Shown: positions 12,611-24,966 of the stretch, in pieces
How the letters are laid out: every line of letters starts with the position of its first letter
Position numbering within the stretch: position 1 is the stretch's first letter
Source of the DNA: Holacanthus passer
Taxonomy: Eukaryota > Chordata > Actinopteri > Pomacanthidae
Assembly: GCA_025331565.1 (NCBI GenBank)
Contig: JAFREQ010000035.1
Coordinates: 3,906,001 to 3,970,000 of the forward strand
Length of the DNA: 64,000 nt
Direction of reading: 5' to 3'
Notes under the pieces: model-generated
Told to the model about the DNA's origin: nothing
Databases searched by the model: none
The model's input: only the letters and a program-made list of their open reading frames with translations
Made by a program: the position numbers and the translations under genes

Positions 12611-15563
12611 GATGGTCTCACCTTCTCTCCGGCACCTCCCCTTCAAAAGTCAAGACACAGAATTACTATCCTCCTCCTCTGCTTCTTGAAATCTTGTCTT
12701 GCTACACACCTGCAATATCCCAAAATGACTTGGCCTCTACTGATAGCGGCATGTCATTTACTGCTCCCATCTTCCTTGCTTCTGATCCGAGCGGGAAGTG
12801 GACGTCACGCAGCTGCTACCCGTATCTCCAAATACATGAATCGTCATGGCTCTACCTCTCCGATGCACATTCAGCGATAACCATCCCACTTCTTGTAATC
12901 CTGACCCGAGCGAACCTCTCCAAGTTTTCCTCCTGCAAAATTCTCAAGCACGTGTGGATCCTTGAAAATCCCATTTGTTTGTGTTACCACTATCATCTCC
13001 ACAAGATTGCTGGAATAACTTCTTTTCCTTTAATTATCAAATCCTCTTGTGTCCTCATTTCCAATTTCATTCTCCAATTCCTGCTCTGACACCATTTCCA
13101 TCCTTTTAGTGAATGGGTCCTCAGTGTACTAAAATACATATGAAAAAAATCACATCATTTACATCATCATCTTAGTTCACATATGAAATTATGACACAAA
13201 CTGAACTCTCCCTCTTGATTGGCTTGCTTTGATAGCAGGTCATTCAGCAAAGAATCACTTGGTAACTTAGGTATCAATTATCTTTTTGTCTGGTGTGTAT
13301 GAAGAAAGTCAACCACGCCCTATCAGATGCTTCCTCTTGGTCCAAGCACAAGCTGAGTTTAACGGTTGTGTCAGGAGCAGCAGGCATCTTGTCAGTGGTG
13401 CTCCTGGATCTCCCATCTCTCCTCTCCAGTCAATCACAGGTGCAGTCAGGCATTTTTTTTTTTTACCAGCAAATCAGAGTTTGTGTTGTAAATCCTTCCC
13501 ATTGCATATGTGAGAAGTCAGGAAGAATTAAACACAGCTTGACATATTGAGGTTAAATGTGTAGGTAAAGAGTAACAGTGGGAAGGTGTGTATGCAAGTG
13601 TGTGTACGTGGTTGTGTGCCTGGGAGTCCTTCCAAGAAAAACAACAGCATCAGTCTTATATATTTTTGATCAAGTGACACAGTCCACAAGCAACCACAGG
13701 AATTATGATTTTTAAGGTTGGGGTGGTTTGAGGGGTCAACAAATATCAGGCAAGAACACAAGAGACCACTTTTTGTTTCTCGTTACAACTGATAATCAAA
13801 GTGGGTTCCATTTACTTTTGGTTATTGATGAACCTCAACCCGGTGGTTATTATTGTAACCATGATGCTGAAAATCCCTTTACCTCAACAAAGTAGTCATT
13901 TTAACCCAAATCATGATGTTGCTCCAACCCTAACCAAGTCTACCTTCAACATGGTGGCATGAAGTCAGAAAATAGTGAAAACACTGATTTGATTTCTGTT
14001 ATGAACAAAATGACAATGCAAGTTCTTTGCTCAAATGATGGACATAAATTCTCATCATGGCTAAAACTGTTATCCCGTAAGCATTCATCTTTTATTCAAA
14101 AACGGCTATTTGAATTTTTGTTGACATTTACTCGTGTCCGTATTTTAAAGTGCAGCCATTTCGAGAGCTCTTGCTCTTCATTTAGCGAGGGCACGTGAAC
14201 TAGCCACAAGCAAATAAAGACATTTGTTGCTTCTCTCCGACTGGATCCTGGCGATGCATCACTCCATGAGAGAGTCTGGAGGCTTTAAACTCAACCAGTA
14301 AATTATTAAAGACTAGGTGATAAAATGTGAATGGTGTTGCCTGGGTGGCCATTACACATTTTTCCAGTGTTGTGCCTCCATATAGGTCAACAGAAAGCAG
14401 TCAGTAGCATTTTATTTTAGGAATGCTGCTAATAGAAAAGTTGCTATCAATGACTTAAGATTTCACAATTGCATCCATCCACTTAAAAGGCATTTCACAT
14501 GCAGTGTGTTCTAAATATTTCATTTATCGTACATGACACTAACGGCAAATATGTCTTTATGGAACAGATAGAACTGGCCCAGATAAAATGAACCAAATGC
14601 ATATTCATTGGTTTATTTAATGCTATCTGAGAAGCAGTAACTTAACAGGACAAGGAGAGCAAAAAAATATTGTGTCTACAGCTACAGAAGGGGTGAGAGA
14701 CTTTTTTTTTCTTATGTAATTCACCGGAGGAAGAGAGATAAATATTGGCTGAACTATTTCTCTTTTATTTAAGACTCGCATTACTTAATGTTTTCCATGT
14801 ATTGTTACATGATCCATGCTTTTAAGACAGATGTCCTTCTGCTGATTCAGTAAGTAAAGATACCCATCTATGGAAGAAATGCTTTACACATCCAGAAGAC
14901 ATTGTTAATAACCAGTTAAATGATGTTTTTAGACGTTGCTGCCCATTGATCTTTTAGCTTAATGGCTGGCTGGTGAATCAGCAGCACCAATAGCCAGAAA
15001 GGTGCATGACTGACAGTGGAGATCTTGCACCGAGACAAAACTCTCAAGGACAAAAATACCTCAGTGAGGATGATGAAGATGTATTATAGTGATACTGGGA
15101 GCAAACTGTTTGTCAGATTCTAGCCACCAGCATCCTTGTCACATGTTTTCTTATGTGAGCGCTGACTGATGGTTGACCTCGAGCTCTTCACACAGGGCAA
15201 ATGTATGTTTATCTAACAGGTCCTTGACTTAACTGGTGGAGCTTACTATGAGCGAGAAAAATCAATAATGGAAACATGCATCTTCATCCTGGCTTGAAGA
15301 CGAACACTCCAAGAAAATGATTGCTGTTAATTCTCATAAAATATTTTCGGAAATAACCCGGTTTATCGCACTGGTGTCACCGTAAACGTCCTCCAGTTTT
15401 GTTGGAGGGAATTAGCTGGAAAATTAGGTAGCATGGCAACTGCTTATTTGATAAATCTCTAATGAATGAGCAGGCCAGAGTCACTTACATGGTAATTTAT
15501 TCAGCTACTGAGGATAAATAAATATCTGGCACTGTGCCCCCCTTCTTGTTCCCTGTGTCGCAG

Positions 15564-15648
15564 GAGAATGCAGCTGTCACGAGGGTTACTCCCCCGACCC
15601 CGACCATAAACATCTCTGTGTTCGCAGCGACTGGGGTCGAAACGAAGG
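15564..15648 (+). CDS. astn1: astrotactin exon B: second half of EGF-1
   Basis: Acceptor GTGTCGCAG and donor GTAAGT bound an 85-nt exon. With the last base of exon A it reads GECSCHEGYSPDPD, then HKHLCVRSDWGRNEG. It supplies cysteines 4 to 6 of EGF-1 (EC, SC, HLC), completing the six-cysteine pattern begun 14.4 kb upstream. The exon enters in phase 1 and leaves in phase 2, so skipping it alone would shift the frame and destroy EGF-1. The exon is far too short to be detected by length alone; the call rests on splice sites, phase match and peptide recognition. Confidence 0.95.
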
Positions 15649-16560
15649 GTAAGTCCCGCCTGCTCTATATCAGAAAGATTCACTTGTACTCAAACGACCT
15701 GGCTGGTTTCGCCGTCCCTGCTCCCAACTGCATTACCGCACGATATTAACTTTACATAAAATAAAGGTGAATTGTTGGCTGTGATGGATTAGCCATCCGG
15801 AGTTTCAAGTCCCTGCAAACTGATCCTCGGAGTATTAAAATGAATGGAAACCAAGGTAGAAAATCAATCTAATAACTTACTGTATGCTTTCAAAAATGGT
15901 CGCCAGTAATGTGAAATATAAGCAATTTGCAGTTAATGGGCTAAAACATGTAAACGCACCTGTACGGGCTTTTAACTTCAGGAAGTAGAAGAGGTAATCA
16001 GAAGTACAGACAGGGAGGAAGAGGCAGGATGTTATAGTATGTAATGAAAGAAAACAGCAGGGGAAGGCCGGAGAGTGAAAGAGCGAAGGACACAGAGAGA
16101 TAAATAGAGAACAACATACACACACAAAAAGGAAAGACAAGTAGTAGAAATTGACGTGATAGGGATGGAAAAGTAAGTCAAGTGAGCCATCTCTCTGACC
16201 TTGTTTGACAATTAGCTGGCTTGCCCAATCATTGGTTCAATTAAAAGGTCCCTCATTATTATTCAGCTCCACCTGTCAGCTGCTGGATTCAGTCCAGTCG
16301 CAGATCGGATTTCCATTCGCAGTTTTGTAGGAGTAACAGCTGACACAGGGTCATCGCATCCATATGGAAACTTTTGATCAAGGAATTTTGTTCACTATAT
16401 TGTGCGTGTTTACATTTATGATTAAAAATGATTATCATCCTACATTTTTTTCTCAGATTGCATGAAAGCATTTGAATGTAATTGTAAGTTTTTTGTTTTT
16501 TTCTTAAACAGATTTTTTTGATATATTTCTCTCTCTGATCTCCTCCTCTTTGTCCTCAAG
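15649..16560 (+). other. astrotactin intron B-C (912 bp)
   Basis: A phase-2 intron with GTAAGT donor and an AAG acceptor preceded by a clear pyrimidine tract (about 16519-16557). I see no repeat or coding signal inside. Confidence 0.9.
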
Positions 16561-16635
16561 TCCCTGGCCGTATGCTAACTTGGAGAAAGGCTACGACCTA
16601 GTTACAGGAGAGCAGGCCCCAGAGAGGATCTTCAG
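16561..16635 (+). CDS. astn1: astrotactin exon C: conserved linker after EGF-1
   Basis: This 75-nt exon is bounded by an AAG acceptor (pyrimidine tract then CCTCAAG, rarer than CAG) and donor GTGAGT. It reads PWPYANLEKGYDLVTG, then EQAPERIF, and its last two bases pair with exon D to make Arg. The phrase YDLVTGEQAPE is highly conserved in the astrotactin family. No cysteines and no recognised domain are present; it belongs to the linker between EGF-1 and EGF-2. Both flanking introns are phase 2, so the exon is frame-neutral (25 codons). It lies 912 bp after exon B, the shortest intron in the segment. Confidence 0.95.
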
Positions 16636-19600
16636 GTGAGTCCTTCACTTCTGGCGTATGACTTCTGCCGGCCATCTGTGACTGTGCGGACACACAATGG
16701 GATGACAGTGGTGTTCTTGGCGTGTGTGTGTGTGGGCGTGTGTGATGGAGCATACAGATGAGCAGCCTGCTGATACACGTAGACACAGTTGGACGGACAC
16801 ACAAATCCGCCTCGTGCTGGGGTGAAGTCATACCCATGGGCTCTTACGTGGAGAAATAGCCCAAGGGGCAGTCCTGGATGGACTCCTTTCAAATGCTTTT
16901 ACTGCCATTTTTGTTACACTTCTCATTCTTGATGGGGTCATTGTGTCTGACATTTTTGAAGAAGTGCAAGGCTCGAAGGACGCACTCGGTACCAACCAGC
17001 TGTTCTTTTCAAAAGGTTTCATAAAACCATCCTGTTTTTTTCTGTTATTTAAAATTTGTTTTTTTCTTCTTGTACCTTAAATAGTCGAGCTCAGCCTGAC
17101 CCAGTGTGCTACATGCACTTAGAGGCAATCTGTTTTGATACATAAGAAAATATTACTGATGATGAGTATAAGGCTTTGTGGATAGCCTGTCCAATACACA
17201 TCACTAATGTTGATAAAATATGGGATGTACTAATGTTATGCATTTGTTCTGTTCTTATTAGGCACCATATGGATGTTAGATAATCAGATAGATCACTAAT
17301 GTATGTAGTAATACTAAAAACTCTATTTACAGCATATACTTTATATACATTTTTTATACATATAAATTATAATAGTGATAAACAATCTCTTCTATCTTCT
17401 GTCATTGCAATTGAAACAGAAGTGTGTTATATGGAAAAGTAAATTACAGTAATGCATTGCCTTGTAATCAGAATCAAAATCAGAATCAGTTTTATTGGCC
17501 AGGTACATGTACACATACAAGGAATTTGACTCTGGTTTCACTTTGCTCTCCATACTTACATGTAAGTAGACTAACAGACGAGGTGAACATAGGCGTTTTT
17601 TTCTCCTAAATCCTGAGACAATAGAGCAAAAAAATAGATATATAGCAGAGTGCAAGAGTATGCAGAAATATGTGCAGAGTATGCAGAAATATGTGCAGAA
17701 ATAAATATGGATAGTCTCTGTAGTGGTATATACAAGACAAGAGGTAGGTGGATATGGCAGTATGCATAGTGTGCATGGTTTGTGCTGGCAGATGATATTT
17801 GCATTGTGCATGGTGTGTATATAACCCCAAACAATGATGACAACATAACAATAATTATCAATAAGCATGCACCATTTTTGTCTAGACACCTTTCAGAAGT
17901 TGATGTGGCCATTTCTTCATTCAGTTTTATTCAGCTGTGTACCCTTAAGTGAGTTAGGATAGCCTTCATGCTCCCCACTCCTCCAGTATGTAGGCGGGAA
18001 GAGTTCTTCGTCACAGTAAACCTGTTCCTCTTCACACTGACCTTGCGGAGTTGGCTTCTCAGCGTGACTCCACTCTAAGAAATGAGGTACTGAGTCCACA
18101 ATCTTTGTTCTGCACAAAAAACGCATTCCATCTTTCAGCTGTCCACTGCCAGTTAAAAGTATTACTCGGATGGAGGAGGGTACACACACACAAACACGCA
18201 CAAAGGCAGCACCCAAATCTCCTGCTTGGTGGAAGCACTGTGTCAGTTCAGAGTCTGAAAGATGAAATGACAACCACATACACACAGTTGCAGAGCATAT
18301 ACTTTCAGCCGTGTATGCACTGGTACAGATAGCAGACAAAGTGCCTAAAGATGCAGCAACCAAATGGAAACCCTCACTGCTGGAAGGTTTCTATATCAGA
18401 GCTGTGTAAGGGAGGATGGGTGAAAAGACTGCATTGCTCTGGACGGCGTTAGAGTCGGTCCTATGGCAGGAAAAAGGGGAGCTTAATCGTAGCAGGGATG
18501 GGTTTCACTCAGGAGGAGCTTTGGAGGAAACCATCCTAGAAAAAGAGAAAATTATTTTCTGATCTGAAGGCATGAGTTGGATGTGACGAATTAAATGTAA
18601 TGATTTAAATGTTAATAATAAACATTTTGAAGTCAAATCTGGTTGCTGTTGTCACACAGTGAGGGGAGGTCAGAATGAGTGTAGTGCATTCAGATGCTCT
18701 GATTCTAATTAATACACTGGCAGCAGTGTTTTTAATGCTGAGGTTTGGCAGCCCGGAAAACAGGATGTTCCAGTAATCAGGTCTTGTACATACAAAGACA
18801 TGTTTGACAGGTTGGATGTCAGCAATATTTAACAGTGGATAAACTTACAGGATGTTGAGATGGTGTGAAGAAAAATGTTCTTTGTCATATCATCTATGTG
18901 GGAGTCAAATGGGAGAGTTTGATTAAATGTGATGTCAAGATTTCAGACAAGCAAAGCCATTCAAACTGGGTTTCTAGGAATTTGTGGTCGTGCCGCCCAC
19001 ATGCTCAGATGCATTAAAAGCACAAGGTAGAAAGAACAGACATGTTGTGTGCTATTTCCAAGGCCTTGCCAGGTGTTGTTATTCCCAAGCAACAAGTCAA
19101 CACGTCCTCCTGAGAATATCAATCCTCCCATATCTGGCAAAACCAACTTATTTTGTCCACCATTTTGTGCAGTTGGTCATCAACACACTGATGTCATTCA
19201 CATGATAAAGCTTTGTGCAGCATGTTACTTTTGAAGAGAAGGGAAATTTTCTTTTAAATTAGTTATAAGGAAAATCAGGCCACCACAGCTACTAATATAT
19301 TCCTCCATGTCCAGGTCTTCCAACTGTGCCACCGCATGCGAATACCAATTAAATTGCCAGTTGCCAGACAGGATTGACGTCACATCATTGTGTATTGATT
19401 TTAATCTTGAATATCACACAATATGTAGAACTGCAAAACGTAGTTCTGGGTGAAAACTCCCAAATGTCCCAGACTCTCATCAATTTGTGTCCTAGACTCT
19501 CCCCAAATCAATATCACCTTGCCTTATCTGGACTTTCTCAGTCCCCCAAATGCAAGGCATAAATACAAGGACCTTTCTGTTCATTACATATGTGTTAGGC

Positions 19601-19813
19601 TCAACACATAAAATCATAAAATATGCCAGCAGTAAAAGATTTTTAGTTTCTCCCTGCCCTGCTGAGTCTTTTAAACCAACACTACACTTTCATTGTGCTC
19701 ATTCCTGCAGTAATCACAATGCATGCTTATGTACAGTATGTGAATAACAATAAAATATTACAATGTGACACTAGTTTGATTGACGTTTAAGTTTTGTGAT
19801 TGTGCCAACACAG
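16636..19813 (+). other. astrotactin intron C-D (3.2 kb)
   Basis: A phase-2 intron. It holds a short GT-rich stretch near 16720-16745, the LINE tail at 17464-17840, and an unexplained minus-strand open frame of 148 codons (17917-18363). The stretch 18400-19810 has no recognisable feature apart from possible old repeat remains near 18700-18950. Confidence 0.85.
17464..17840 (-). mobile_element. LINE 3' end, 5'-truncated, minus strand
   Basis: AATCAGAATCAAAATCAGAATCAG is a short tandem array followed by TTTTATTGGCCAGGTACATG and ACATACAAGGAATTTGACTC. On the minus strand this is a LINE 3' end with AATAAA-like signal and GATTCT-type terminal repeats, a very common fish element end. Beyond it (17640-17700) AGAGTATGCAGAAATATGTGC occurs twice in tandem, probably old 3' UTR. 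No coding part is visible. Confidence 0.65.
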
Positions 19814-19951
19814 ATCATTCTACAGTCTGGGCCAAGGCTTGTGGCTGCCAGTCAGCAAGAGCTTCGTGGTGCCACCAGTGGAGCTGTCAATCAACCCCAT
19901 CGCCAGCTGTAAGACAGACGTGTTGGTGACTGAAGATCCAGGGGAGGTCAG
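19814..19951 (+). CDS. astn1: astrotactin exon D: conserved linker before EGF-2
   Basis: Acceptor CAACACAG and donor GTCAGT bound a 138-nt exon. It reads SFYSLGQGLWLPVSKS, then FVVPPVELSINPIASC, then KTDVLVTEDPGEV. This is one of the most conserved parts of astrotactins, with a single cysteine (IASCKTD) outside any EGF domain, which may pair elsewhere in the extracellular region (inference). Both flanking introns are phase 2, so the exon is 46 codons and frame-neutral. An unusually large intron of 14.2 kb follows. Confidence 0.96.
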
Positions 19952-22900
19952 GTCAGTCTGACTCAGCTCATAGCGCCGCACTTACTCCACCACTGTGCAT
20001 GCATTTTTTATTTCGGAGGGTCTCGACAAATAAAGTCTGGTTCTCACAAGCATCACAAGAATACTTCAAATGAAGCTCCTTTGTTTCGTGGTGTTAGTAT
20101 AAGACCAAATAATTCATGTCTTTACTTCACTTGTGAGCTGTTTCCATGACACTAGCGTTGGTGTTGATGTTGATTCTGGCTTCAGCACAGAAGTTCATTA
20201 TATATGACATTGCCATATGACTATATAAGAGACACAGAAATGTCACAGAGCTGCCTCATTATTTTTTGTCATGCTGCCTTCTTACTTCTTACTGGCTGTA
20301 GTCACCTCACAGCAGGATGCTTTTTTCTGGCAACTGTAATTTGGTTTATTTGGCATTAAAAATACAAGTAAGCATTGTTGTGTGTACATGGAAAAAGGTT
20401 TAAACTAATCACTCTAAAAGTATCACAAACATAAAAAATGTAATTTGCTTTAAAGAATTATTTAAAAGTTTAAGATAGCTCATATTAAGTTAAAGGCAAA
20501 ATACCCATTAAGCATTTAATCAGATCATTAAATCCACAGGGTTTTTAAAAGTTAATGCACTTAAGTGACAGGCAAAGCATTACAAAAACTTGACTTTGGG
20601 CTATGCAAATAGGGATCTAAAAGTCAAATCCACACAGGAAAGTAGTGTCAGCGAGGTTATGAATTTGGCAATCCCACAGTGCAACAGCAAAAATATTGGC
20701 AACATAAAACTTGTGTTTATTCTCATCCAGCCAGCCAGTCGGCACTGGCATACATCAGTGCATCTGAACATCACTAAACATGTCAGAGCATCAGCTGCAG
20801 ATTAAAACAATCGCCCGTCTATGGGATCCAACTGACACCAGCCAGGGGAGTGATATTTCATTTGAAAATCAAATTGTCTGCCGTCGCTGCATAAAACATG
20901 TTGCGCTTGTTGTCACATAATGTAAAGGACAGAGTAGTTTTGTGTTACAGGAGTGCAATGCATGGCTGGGACTTTGTCAGCACACAAAATGGTCTTACGA
21001 CATCTTTAACAATAATCATCAGTACACACATATTGATGCAGTGATGCTTTTCATAATCAAAATATTGGTTTGGAGAAAGTCATTCACTAGAGGCCATGCA
21101 GTTGTGCCACATGTTGGAGCACATATACACATCGGGGTACAACCAGCCACATCTTGAACCTTCTGAGAACTGTTGGTGTCCAAAACTACATACTTAAAAA
21201 TAAGTGTGACGAGGAATCGCATTCCCTTAAATCAAAAACTCCCTTAAATTGACACTTAACATATTGTGTCTAAGTAAAAACACAAAGCAAAACAAAAAAA
21301 GTGAGATTAATCCAGGAGCACATTTATGTAAAAAGATAATTTGAAGTGCCTGCAAAATAAGCTTTGCTTAATTATTTACTTAATTTAATTAACTTGAATT
21401 ATGTGAAACACTTAAATAAACGCTTAGCACAGAAAGTGTTGTGAGATTCTTAATAACGTGATGAACTCTGATGGGTAGTGCTGTAAACAAAGACTTGTTT
21501 ACTCAAACATGACTGAATTTGGAAGGTTTTTTTTGCGCCACCCACAATGAAATATATTGCATTTCCATTTTCATGCCTTTTCTAATGTTTCCATTGTTAC
21601 GAGTTTGCTGTTTGTGCTTTTGGAATGAGAAATGAACATTATCATATGAATGAATAGTATGTTTGACAGAGGCAATGAAGATTTTTTAGAAACATCGTCC
21701 TTGCAATGATGAATCATTTTTCTGGTCAAGTGGCTGTTGAATTTTGTGGACTGATGATCTGTTGTGCAAATTAGGAAAATATTTCAGGTCAGGGCTTTTC
21801 AAACTTGTGTCTCGGAAAGTTTCGCGTATGAATTAACGAAAGGTCAGAGGTCCAGAACAAACCCTGCGCCTGTTGAAATATTCCCTATCTTAGACTTAGG
21901 ATGTATTTTTTATTATCTCTATTGTATTACTACTCAGTGCCTTGAACCTGGTGTAACTGAATTACTGATTCAAGCGTTCATTGGTCTTCAGCTTCGGTGT
22001 GAGCACGTTTGGGAGAGCGAATGCATTTCTCTATCTGTTCCTTTTTGAATTGGGTTAGGTTTCTTGATTTTCATTTTCTTTGCAAGCTTTGAGAATGACA
22101 CCTCACACAGTCGGACACATCGCTGACTGAAGTGTGAGCGCGCACACGGAAACAGGCGAGTGAGCACACACAAAATCTTGGAGACTTTGAGATGCCCCAT
22201 TTATATTTGAGTATATATTTAAAAGTATTTCTGCTAATTAGCAGAGGAATGTCCTTGTACTTTAAAGGCTATGACATGAACACTTTGAGAGTACCAAGAA
22301 CTGTGGGTGCTTTAGCAGTGATTACAGCTGACCCCTAATGATTGGACTCATGCTAAATATAGCTGAGGTAGTTTTAAGGTACCTTGTCAAGAACCTGTTG
22401 CGTGATTGGAGCAGAGCAAGTGTCAGTGCCCGGACTGACCCGACAGAAGACGATCACAGCAGAGAGAACGTTGATGACATAGCTAATAACATAACGCTTA
22501 ACAATGATGATTGAAGGCTTTCACATTATAGACAGTATTTTAACAATGTGTCTCATCACTGAAGCGTGTCATAGGCTTCACTGAAAATGTATTAAAACAT
22601 ATTAAAGCACATTTATGCAGAAGATGCTCATCTGATTGGTAGATTTCTCAGAACTCCCTCTGCGCCCAACACTCTTGGGTATTTTGACACCGAAAATCCA
22701 ATAAACTACTTTGTAATTCAAAAAGCCTAAATCTCAGTAATCAATGTCTAATGTGTGTCATGTAAACTGTTGTTGCAAATTGTTGTTTCTGCACCGCTGC
22801 AAAAATCCAAACTTTTCACAGGCTTTATGAAATTGCCTCAGGAGCTCAGAACTCCCAAGGCAATTGTACACATCTGCTAATTCTAACGTAAATGGGATTT

Positions 22901-23269
22901 CTGCACGCCTCTCGACTAATTAGCCAAGGTTTGTCACTTACTTTGAAAAAAAGGGGCTGTGAACAGTGATGGGGAGCTAAAAAATGAGGACATGTTTTAG
23001 AGAACAGTTTATATCCATGTGCATGTTGATCTGATTAGTTTTGGATCATCTATGAGTGAAATCATGAAAGATTGCAGCTTCTCGGTTTACCTTGAAGGTA
23101 AAGCAATTATTTCAGAGCAATTACTTCTTTTTTGCATTTTCTTCTTCTTCACTTTCACTCAAGTGCCACCATTATTATTACGTGATGAATAGACCTTGCA
23201 GGGTTATATCACAACTGCAGGTGCAAATTGCACACTTCAGCCGAGAGCAAGCATTTGGCTTTTGTTTTA

Positions 23270-23330
23270 TTATAACCTTTATTTAAGCGGGGAGGGCTGA
23301 AAGTTACGGTACATCAAGAAATTATACGAC
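23270..23330 (-). mobile_element. possible LINE tail remnant, minus strand
   Basis: TATAACCTTTATTTAAGCGG resembles the reverse complement of a fish LINE 3' end (compare 37990-38020, CCTTTATTTAAACAGGAAG). Only a few dozen bases are recognisable. Confidence 0.3.
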
Positions 23331-24805
23331 AAACAGGCCAAGGACATCAACATAAAGGATGACATCAATTCAGAAGAAAACACATGCATTCACACTGCTC
23401 CATGTCAGTCAAGGGAGATTGTTGTTCCACTTGTGTGAAGCATCATTTTCCCAGTCTCAGTACTAACATAATGATTTTCAAGGACCAAATATCTTGGGTC
23501 CTAGTGCAGAGTGAAAACTATCTATAGTTAAAAAGACATGTGAGATATCCAGGTTGTTTGCCAAGAAGTGCTTTGTAAATAACTAGAATCCAGTGCCATC
23601 CTCTTCTCGCTGCCAACGACTGCCACACAACTTTCTCATGTCATTTTTCTAAGAGAGCTGGAGCTTCTCTGCTGTGTTTACTTTGCGGCAGAGGAGCTTC
23701 ACTTGAGTTAAAGCGAGTTAACTTGATCAGCGGAAGGATGCGCCTCCATGAAAGTGGCGAGCAGTCTGCCATTGTCACTTCCTGAAATTAGGCCAGCAGC
23801 CTTTTTAGAATCCACTCTCTCTGCCTCGCTGCTCCATTTAGAGATCACCATTTAGAATAATTTATTTAGTGTCGTTAACTGCAAGTAAGATATTATATCG
23901 GACGCTTCATGGCAACATGACTTATTACATATGACCGTTGTAATAGATAGAAACAAAAGGACATCTTTCTTTTCTGCCAGTGTGAGTTGAATTCCTGAAA
24001 GAGTAATCACTCTCAAACAGCATCACACCAAGAAATAAAAAGGACCTTTGATAACATGAAAGAGGAAATACACATTGTATAACTGATTAAAAGCCCACTT
24101 CAGTTGCAATAATAAGTCAATGTTCTGTATTTGGTTAATGGTTAGTTCCTGTAACATCGGAGTATCTGTCAGTTTGTCATGAATAATGCAGATAACTCAT
24201 TATCCAAAGCATTATTGTGGAAAAAGTCCCGTGGGACCTTATGGAGTTTCTGGCTGATGCACTTTCCCGAAGTATTTATGCAGACCTTGATGTTGTCAGT
24301 CAGTCATGATAGACATGTTGATGCTCTGTAGCTGTGGCATTTAAAAGCATGCATCCCCGTTTCACTCCTGCCCGTCGGCTGACTGACAGAACCCGGTGAA
24401 ATTTATTCTATATGGAAAAAGATAAGTGAGTGTCAAGGTAAGTGTCAGTTTAACTAAGCCGGGCTTTTAACTGAAGATCTCTCTTGATATCATCACCCGA
24501 CCTCACGCTGATTGCTGTTCTTTAATGTGCCATTTATATAAGATTGTTCTAGAATTACACATGGTATGTTTCTTTTTTTTTTTTTTTTCCATTTTAAGGT
24601 ACATTGTTAATGAAAGGGGCCTCTTTTTCCCCAGCATACGGCATTTGCAGGTTCAGTCAAGTGGAGATTTATGTGTAAGTATTTGTGGTGCTCAAAGCAT
24701 TGAAAAAATACTTTTGGTTAGTGTCAGAATAGATCCTCAGACCCTGCTTGCCAGTTTTCTTTAAAAGTACTTGTCGAAAAATTACTTGAGGTCAAGGAGC
24801 CAAGA

Positions 24806-24966
24806 CACAGGTTGGCGCGGGGTTAGAGAGGCCGACGAGTAACCAAAAGATCACCGGTTCGATTGAAGGGTCGTGCTATGTGTGGTGGACATAGCACATG
24901 AAATATATGAAAAGACAAACTTCAAATGCCTCGTGCACATTGACGATAAAGTAATCATCTTCTAAG
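24806..24966 (+). mobile_element. tRNA-derived SINE remnant
   Basis: CAGGTTGGCGCGGGGTTAGA has A-box character, and CCGGTTCGATTGA (B box, 24855-24866) follows about 40 bases later, the spacing of an RNA polymerase III internal promoter. The unit ends ACATTGACGATAAAGTAATC and ATCTTCT, a LINE-like tail. Cloverleaf pairing is poor, so it is a SINE rather than a tRNA gene. It lies in the sense orientation. Confidence 0.5.

Larger units (their letters stand above)
12040..13090 (-). mobile_element. decayed LINE with ORF1 remnant and 3' end, minus strand
   Basis: Read on the minus strand, the segment carries a degraded gag-like ORF1 that ends near 12475, then about 400 nt of spacer, then a 3' end reading AGGTGGCGGTAATGCAAC followed by GAAGAAGAAGA near 12045. 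That 3' end is familiar from fish LINEs. The endonuclease and reverse transcriptase are absent between ORF1 and the 3' end, so the copy is internally deleted. Stops interrupt the upstream part of ORF1. It lies antisense to astrotactin. Confidence 0.6.
1209..15563 (+). other. astrotactin intron A-B (14.4 kb)
   Basis: A phase-1 intron with GTGAGT donor and CAG acceptor. It contains the separately listed dispersed repeats (about 1991-2345, 7870-8390, 11015-11160), a CA repeat, a LINE tail, a possible decayed transposase, a 68-nt hairpin and a decayed LINE ORF1. The stretches 2350-5700, 5800-6500, 9030-10900 and 13100-15560 show nothing I can name beyond short runs of A or T. Any enhancers or conserved noncoding elements would need comparison with other fish. 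Confidence 0.85.

Noticed and set aside
17392..17889. Minus-strand open frame of 165 codons
   Set aside because: It translates low-complexity LINE 3' UTR rich in TGCAGAAATATG-like words; the repeated YFCILCTYF-type peptide is an artefact.
24806..24880. Functional tRNA gene
   Set aside because: A and B boxes are present, but acceptor and anticodon stems do not pair well and a LINE-like tail follows, as in a SINE.
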